A DNA stretch of 64,000 nt, taken from assembly GCF_003688995.1 (NCBI RefSeq), contig NZ_PENI01000006.1, positions 124,001 through 188,000 of the forward strand, in the 5' to 3' direction. Positions 60,996 to 64,000 of this stretch are shown in pieces (position 1 is the first letter of the stretch; each line of letters starts with the position of its first letter). This stretch comes from Streptomyces shenzhenensis. Its GTDB lineage: Bacteria > Actinomycetota > Actinomycetes > Streptomycetales > Streptomycetaceae. Below the pieces are notes generated by a model. It was not told the origin of the DNA. It saw only the letters and a list, made by a program, of their open reading frames with translations, and searched no databases. The position numbers were made by a program, and so were the translations under genes.

Positions 60996-61444
60996 TGAAT
61001 GTACGCGCCGACGTCGCCGAGCTGCTCCGAGCCGGGCTCTCCGACCGGGCCATTGCCCGCCAGCTCAACGTCGACCCGAAGAAGACCGTCGCACCGGCCC
61101 GTGCTCAACTCGGCCTGCCCAAGGCCAAGCCCGGCCGGAAACCCGCGGCAAGCGCCGAAGACCTGTTCTGGAAGCGCGTCAAGCCCACCGCCGACGGCCA
61201 CATGGAGTGGACCGGCTACCGGACGGAGGAGGGCACTCCTGGCCTGAAGCACGGAGGGCGCTTCCACACCGCGTACCGGATCGCGTTCCGTATCGCGCAC
61301 GGTCAGGACCCGTGGGGATATGCCCTGCCGTCCTGTGGGCGCGACCACTGCGTGAAGCCGGGGCACCACGCGGACCGGGATGACCGAGCGCGCGAGAAGC
61401 AGCTGGACTCCCTGTACTTCGCCATCTTCGGGCAGTCGGCGTGA
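60995..61444 (+). CDS. HNH-like/phage DNA-binding protein
   Basis: 149 aa. N-terminal HTH (VAELLRAGLSDRAIARQLNV), then a domain with FWKRVKPTADGHMEWTGYR, YRIAFRIAHGQDPWGYALPS and CGRDHCVKPGHHADRDDRA, the pattern of phage HNH endonucleases (C...H-x2-H plus final basic helix). Probable HNH endonuclease or DNA-binding derivative. Confidence 0.66.
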   Translation: MNVRADVAELLRAGLSDRAIARQLNVDPKKTVAPARAQLGLPKAKPGRKPAASAEDLFWKRVKPTADGHMEWTGYRTEEGTPGLKHGGRFHTAYRIAFRIAHGQDPWGYALPSCGRDHCVKPGHHADRDDRAREKQLDSLYFAIFGQSA

Positions 61445-61695
61445 CCGGCCGCCGACGGCGGCGTGCCCCGCCGGAGAAGGACGAGACCGAGTACGTCCCG
61501 GGGACCCTCCTCGACTGGAGTGACCGAGACCTGCACTGGTCCAGCCGCGAACTCCCGTGCCGCTACTGCGGGTTCCCGACCCACCTGCGCGACTCGAAGC
61601 GGAAGCCAGCGCACAAGGTCTGCGCCGAAGACGCGCTCGCGATCCAGGCCGCCGAAGCAGCCGCGGCCTATCGAGCCCGCGGGCACCTCCACTGA
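61441..61695 (+). CDS. Small zinc-finger-like protein
   Basis: 84 aa. Basic start, CRYCGFPTHLRDSKRKPAH followed by one more Cys, and an Ala-rich end. GTG start overlapping the previous stop. Last gene of the coupled chain. Function unknown. Confidence 0.66.
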   Translation: MTGRRRRRAPPEKDETEYVPGTLLDWSDRDLHWSSRELPCRYCGFPTHLRDSKRKPAHKVCAEDALAIQAAEAAAAYRARGHLH

Positions 61696-61705
61696 CCACC
61701 ACCCC

Positions 61706-61777
61706 GACGGCCGCGCTCCGGGTGCCCCGACGCCCGCGGCCGTCCCCCGGTCCCGCCGGCCCCCACGGCGGGACCGG
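61706..61777. terminator. Two consecutive hairpins closing the early operon
   Basis: First: GACGGCCGCG and CGCGGCCGTC (61706-61715, 61735-61744). Second: a 12-bp stem starting CCGGTCCCGCCG (61747-61758, 61766-61777) with a 7-base loop. They lie 11 bases after the last gene of the chain. No long T-run follows, so partial attenuation is as likely as full termination. Confidence 0.6.
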
Positions 61778-61815
61778 ACCCCAGCCCAGCACCACACACG
61801 AGAGAGGCGCAGCAC

Positions 61816-62253
61816 ATGCCCAAGCTCAGCCCCGCCGACGTCCCTGAGGTCAAGTTGGACTCGGCTGCCGCCGCCATCGAAGCCACGATGACCCGCGAGC
61901 AGCGCCGCGGGCTCTTCGAGAAGCCCGGCAGCGTCCTGTACGCCATCGTCGAACTCACCTCGAAGAGCTACACCGGCCACGCCGAAGGCGAGGACAAGGA
62001 CCCGCAGGTGAAGGTCCGGGTCACCGGCTGCGAGGTCGCACGCACCGACGAGGACGCCAAGTCCCTCATCGAGGCCCGCCACGCCATGTACCGCGGCCGG
62101 CAGATCGACGGCACGTTCGACGAGGTCGGCAAGGACCCGATCCACCCGGATGGCCAGCTTGCCGGGCTGGTCGCGAGCAAGCCGACCGAGGACGAGCTGA
62201 AGGAGCACAAGCGGCGCCGTGAGCAGGCCCGCCGGGACGAGTTCGTTCGCTAG
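61816..62253 (+). CDS. Conserved-looking phage protein, unknown function
   Basis: 145 aa. Helical N-terminus (SAAAAIEATMTREQRRGLFE), then beta-rich core (VLYAIVELTSKSYTGHAEGE, VKVRVTGCEVARTDEDAKSL), and a basic tail (KEHKRRREQARRDEFVR). Expressed from the gap after the hairpins with its own ribosome site (GAGAGAGG). No family assigned. Confidence 0.72.
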   Translation: MPKLSPADVPEVKLDSAAAAIEATMTREQRRGLFEKPGSVLYAIVELTSKSYTGHAEGEDKDPQVKVRVTGCEVARTDEDAKSLIEARHAMYRGRQIDGTFDEVGKDPIHPDGQLAGLVASKPTEDELKEHKRRREQARRDEFVR

Positions 62254-62346
62254 CCGCTCGCCGTCCGGGGCGGCTGTACAGCGGGCGCCCCGGGCCGACC
62301 GGATCTTGCCGGATCGGTTCCGCAACATCACGAGAGAAGCAGTGAG

Positions 62347-63183
62347 TTGAGCACAGACGAGCAGGACGCCCGCACCCCGGGCAGCGTGCCGAACGCCTTC
62401 GGCAACGCGCTCGCGTGGCGATGGGCCCGCAGCATGCCGCGGGCTCTGAAACCCGGCCTGCTCACGCTGCTCTACGCCCTGCGTGCCATGTCCAACGCCG
62501 CCGGTGAACTCCGCTTCAGCGACGGCAAGCCCATCCGGATCCAGGACATTGCGAAGGCGGCCGGCGCCGACGAGAAAGACGCTCGCGACCGGCTGGAAGC
62601 CGCTGTACGGGCCGGTGTTGTCGTCGTCCGGGGTGAACGCCGCCGGGGCCGTACCGCGCTGTACGCCATCGTCCTCGCCCCCGTCCCGAACTGGCCCGCC
62701 GCAGTGGCCTACCTCGAAGGCGTCAAGGCGTCCCGTGAGGAGGCTCGGCAGAAGCGGGAGGCCGAGCGGAAGGCGGCTCCGTGGGCCGAGGAGAACGGGG
62801 GGCGGTCCCCCGAACTCGAAGGATCAGAGAACGGGGGACCGACCCCCGAACTTACCGACGGTACGGCCGAGGAAGAACGGGGGACCGCCCCCCGAATGAG
62901 TTCGGGGGACCGCCCCCTGAACGGTTCGGGGGACCGCCCCCCGAACACCCCAGGGGGTTACCCATGGGGTTCCCAAGACGGGGCTGAGGTCTCTTTCAAA
63001 CCTCAGGTGGTTGGGCGCTCCGGTGATCAGGACGAGTCCCACGAACCCAACCCCGACGACCACACCACGTGGCGCATCTGCCCCGGCTGCAACCGCCGGA
63101 TCATGCCCGACCCTCAGCGACCCGACCGCACCATGCACGCCCGCTGTGAGCCAGCCACCCACCACGAAAGGCACAGCGCATGA
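62347..63183 (+). CDS. Winged-helix protein with internal DNA repeats; probable replication initiator
   Basis: 278 aa from TTG 62347 (GAGAAGC upstream; no ATG or GTG fits better). Residues ~20-110 are a winged helix (LKPGLLTLLYALRAMSNAAG, IRIQDIAKAAGADEKDARDR, GRTALYAIVLAPV). A basic coil (REEARQKREAERKAAPWAEE) leads to a Gly/Pro/Arg region coded by five 21-bp repeats, then a zinc-like end (WRICPGCNRRIMP with a further Cys). The lambda O protein has the same order of DNA-binding head, in-gene origin repeats and tail. Function inferred. Confidence 0.66.
   Translation: MSTDEQDARTPGSVPNAFGNALAWRWARSMPRALKPGLLTLLYALRAMSNAAGELRFSDGKPIRIQDIAKAAGADEKDARDRLEAAVRAGVVVVRGERRRGRTALYAIVLAPVPNWPAAVAYLEGVKASREEARQKREAERKAAPWAEENGGRSPELEGSENGGPTPELTDGTAEEERGTAPRMSSGDRPLNGSGDRPPNTPGGYPWGSQDGAEVSFKPQVVGRSGDQDESHEPNPDDHTTWRICPGCNRRIMPDPQRPDRTMHARCEPATHHERHSA
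62795..62946. repeat. Five 21-bp iteron-like repeats inside the replication-like gene
   Basis: Copies at 62795, 62831, 62877, 62902 and 62926 (21 bp each) share CGGGGGACCGCCCCCCGAA or one- to three-base variants. Each is itself a near-palindrome. The reading frame differs between the first two, the third and the last two, so identity is kept at DNA, not protein, level. Confidence 0.78.
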
Positions 63184-63386
63184 CCACGCCCGACCCCACG
63201 AACCGCGACGCCCGAGCCCGAGCCATCACCCTCCTCCTCGCCGCCGCCGAGACCGGCAGCGAGATCAACGCCCTCATCCGAGTCGCCCTCCGCGCCGGGT
63301 TCATGTGGCGCTGCCCCACCTGCCGCGAGAACCACTACGCCGACCGCGAGACCTGCTGCGGCAAGCCGCGACCCGACGACGCCTGA
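63180..63386 (+). CDS. Small Cys-containing protein, unknown function
   Basis: 68 aa. An N-terminal amphipathic helix (AITLLLAAAETGSEINALIR) and a CPTC...CC cluster (WRCPTCRENHYADRETCCG), probably one zinc site. ATG overlaps the previous stop. Confidence 0.68.
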   Translation: MTTPDPTNRDARARAITLLLAAAETGSEINALIRVALRAGFMWRCPTCRENHYADRETCCGKPRPDDA

Positions 63387-63433
63387 CCAGCACCGCAGAC
63401 CAACCGCCCCACGACCAACCCCCGGGGGTACCC

Positions 63434-64000
63434 ATGACCAGCACCCTGCACGACCTGATGATCCGCACCCCCGGCCTGCCCTGCCGCCTCGACCACGAGC
63501 CGTTCTTCAGCGACCAGGCCCGCGAACGCGCCGCCGCCGTACGCCAGTGCCAGACCTGCCCCCTGCGGACCCCCTGCGCCGCGTACGCCATCGAGACCCG
63601 GCAGGCGCACGGCGTGTGGGGCGGCACCACGGCCGCGGACCGGCGCAGCTTCCGTGACGGTCGGCCGTGGCGGTTCGACGAGCACGGCCAGCTGCGGCTC
63701 GTGTGCGGCTCGGAGGCCGCGTATCGGGCGCACTTCGGGTACCGGGAGCAGCCGTGTGACGAGTGCACCGCGGCGCACGACGCGCACGTTGAAGCCGAGC
63801 GTCGGGCGCGGTTGGCCGTCGAGCACGAGGCCGGCGGTTCCTCGCGTGGCTACCACCTGCACCGCGTGCTGGGGGAGCCCGCCTGCGACGAGTGCAAGGG
63901 GGCGCAGGCGAAGCGGTCGGCGGCGGACCGTGCGCGCGGCCGGAAGAGCCCACAGCGGGCGCGTGGCGGCCGAGGCGTCCGGAAGTCCACCGATACGGCG
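63434..64000 (+). CDS. WhiB-like protein with Cys-rich extension (3' end beyond window)
   Basis: 189 codons, no stop in view. WhiB core: first Cys in GLPCRLDHEPFF, then CQTCPLRTPCAAYA with CxxC and final Cys, and GVWGGTTAADRR, the Fe-S and G-W-G turn of Wbl proteins. After residue 75 are two related modules, YREQPCDECTAAHDAHVEAE and LGEPACDECKGAQAKRSAAD. Phage Wbl proteins are known to repress host genes or block superinfection. Runs off the window. Confidence 0.85.
   Translation, partial: MTSTLHDLMIRTPGLPCRLDHEPFFSDQARERAAAVRQCQTCPLRTPCAAYAIETRQAHGVWGGTTAADRRSFRDGRPWRFDEHGQLRLVCGSEAAYRAHFGYREQPCDECTAAHDAHVEAERRARLAVEHEAGGSSRGYHLHRVLGEPACDECKGAQAKRSAADRARGRKSPQRARGGRGVRKSTDTA

Larger units (their letters stand above)
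51500..64000. mobile_element. Integrated element, probably a prophage (right end beyond window)
   Basis: The left end is a tRNA-Ala half site next to a leftward integrase operon, a divergent repressor/early region, then rightward early genes: exonuclease, annealing protein, RusA, HNH-like and WhiB-like. These are typical of temperate actinophages. No plasmid-transfer (FtsK-like tra) gene and no capsid gene are in view, so a conjugative or satellite element cannot be fully excluded. Confidence 0.8.

Noticed and set aside
62795..62946. CRISPR array
   Set aside because: Repeats lie within a coding frame, spacing is irregular (3 to 25 bp between copies), no spacers of constant length and no cas genes.
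51500..64000. Conjugative integrative element (pSAM2-like)
   Set aside because: No FtsK-like transfer gene or spread genes in view, while RusA, an exonuclease/annealer pair and a WhiB-like gene point to a phage; not fully excluded because the right end is unseen.

Overview
The window is high-GC chromosomal DNA of a Streptomyces (or very close relative). The evidence is the codon bias, the actinobacterial fhaA-fhaB-pstP-rodA-pbpA-pknB cluster, crgA, class E sortases, DUF5324/DUF5819/DUF2252 genes, two perfect Streptomyces parS palindromes and repeated TTGTCCACA-type DnaA boxes. parS sites and this gene cluster are known to lie near oriC in Streptomyces, so oriC is probably not far away; it is not in the window.

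Layout. 1-3.3 kb: a TrkA-type potassium channel, moeA and a mobA-like gene. 3.4-7.6 kb: the branched-chain keto acid dehydrogenase operon bkdA-B-C with a divergent AsnC/Lrp regulator. 7.6-18.6 kb: a phenylacetate catabolic region with a TetR regulator (PaaR-like), 3-hydroxyacyl-CoA dehydrogenase, paaN and the epoxidase operon paaABCDE, interrupted by an rRNA methyltransferase and an HTTM/DUF5819 membrane pair. A 14-bp ACCGnnNGnnCGGT palindrome stands before bkdA, between paaH and paaN, and before paaA, which suggests one regulon. 18.7-23.3 kb: an acyl-CoA dehydrogenase behind a KstR-type operator, rhodanese, J-domain and DUF2252 genes, a MITE-like repeat and tRNA-Leu(CAG).

23.7-39.5 kb: the cell-wall growth and division island: FHA proteins, PP2C phosphatase, SEDS protein, class B PBP, PASTA kinase, three class E sortases with pabA, a DUF881 protein, crgA, rhomboid protease and a cyclophilin. 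39.5-51.5 kb: a two-component system, an ABC exporter, an ArsR regulator, a SpoIIE-like phosphatase, a degenerate rhomboid-like protein and a second Ser/Thr kinase.

51.5-64.0 kb (open at the right edge): an integrated element, most likely a prophage, inserted at a tRNA-Ala(TGC) gene. Only the 3' half of the tRNA remains at this junction. The element carries a tyrosine integrase preceded by a separate copy of its N-terminal domain, a repressor with repeated TTCTAC-N7-GTAGAA operators, an excisionase-like gene, and a 15-gene early operon in which every junction is a 1-4 nt start/stop overlap. That operon includes an exonuclease, an annealing protein, RusA and winged-helix proteins. Downstream is a probable replication gene holding five 21-bp DNA repeats read in different frames (a lambda O-like origin candidate), then a WhiB-like protein. 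No structural phage genes are visible, so the prophage call rests on the early genes.
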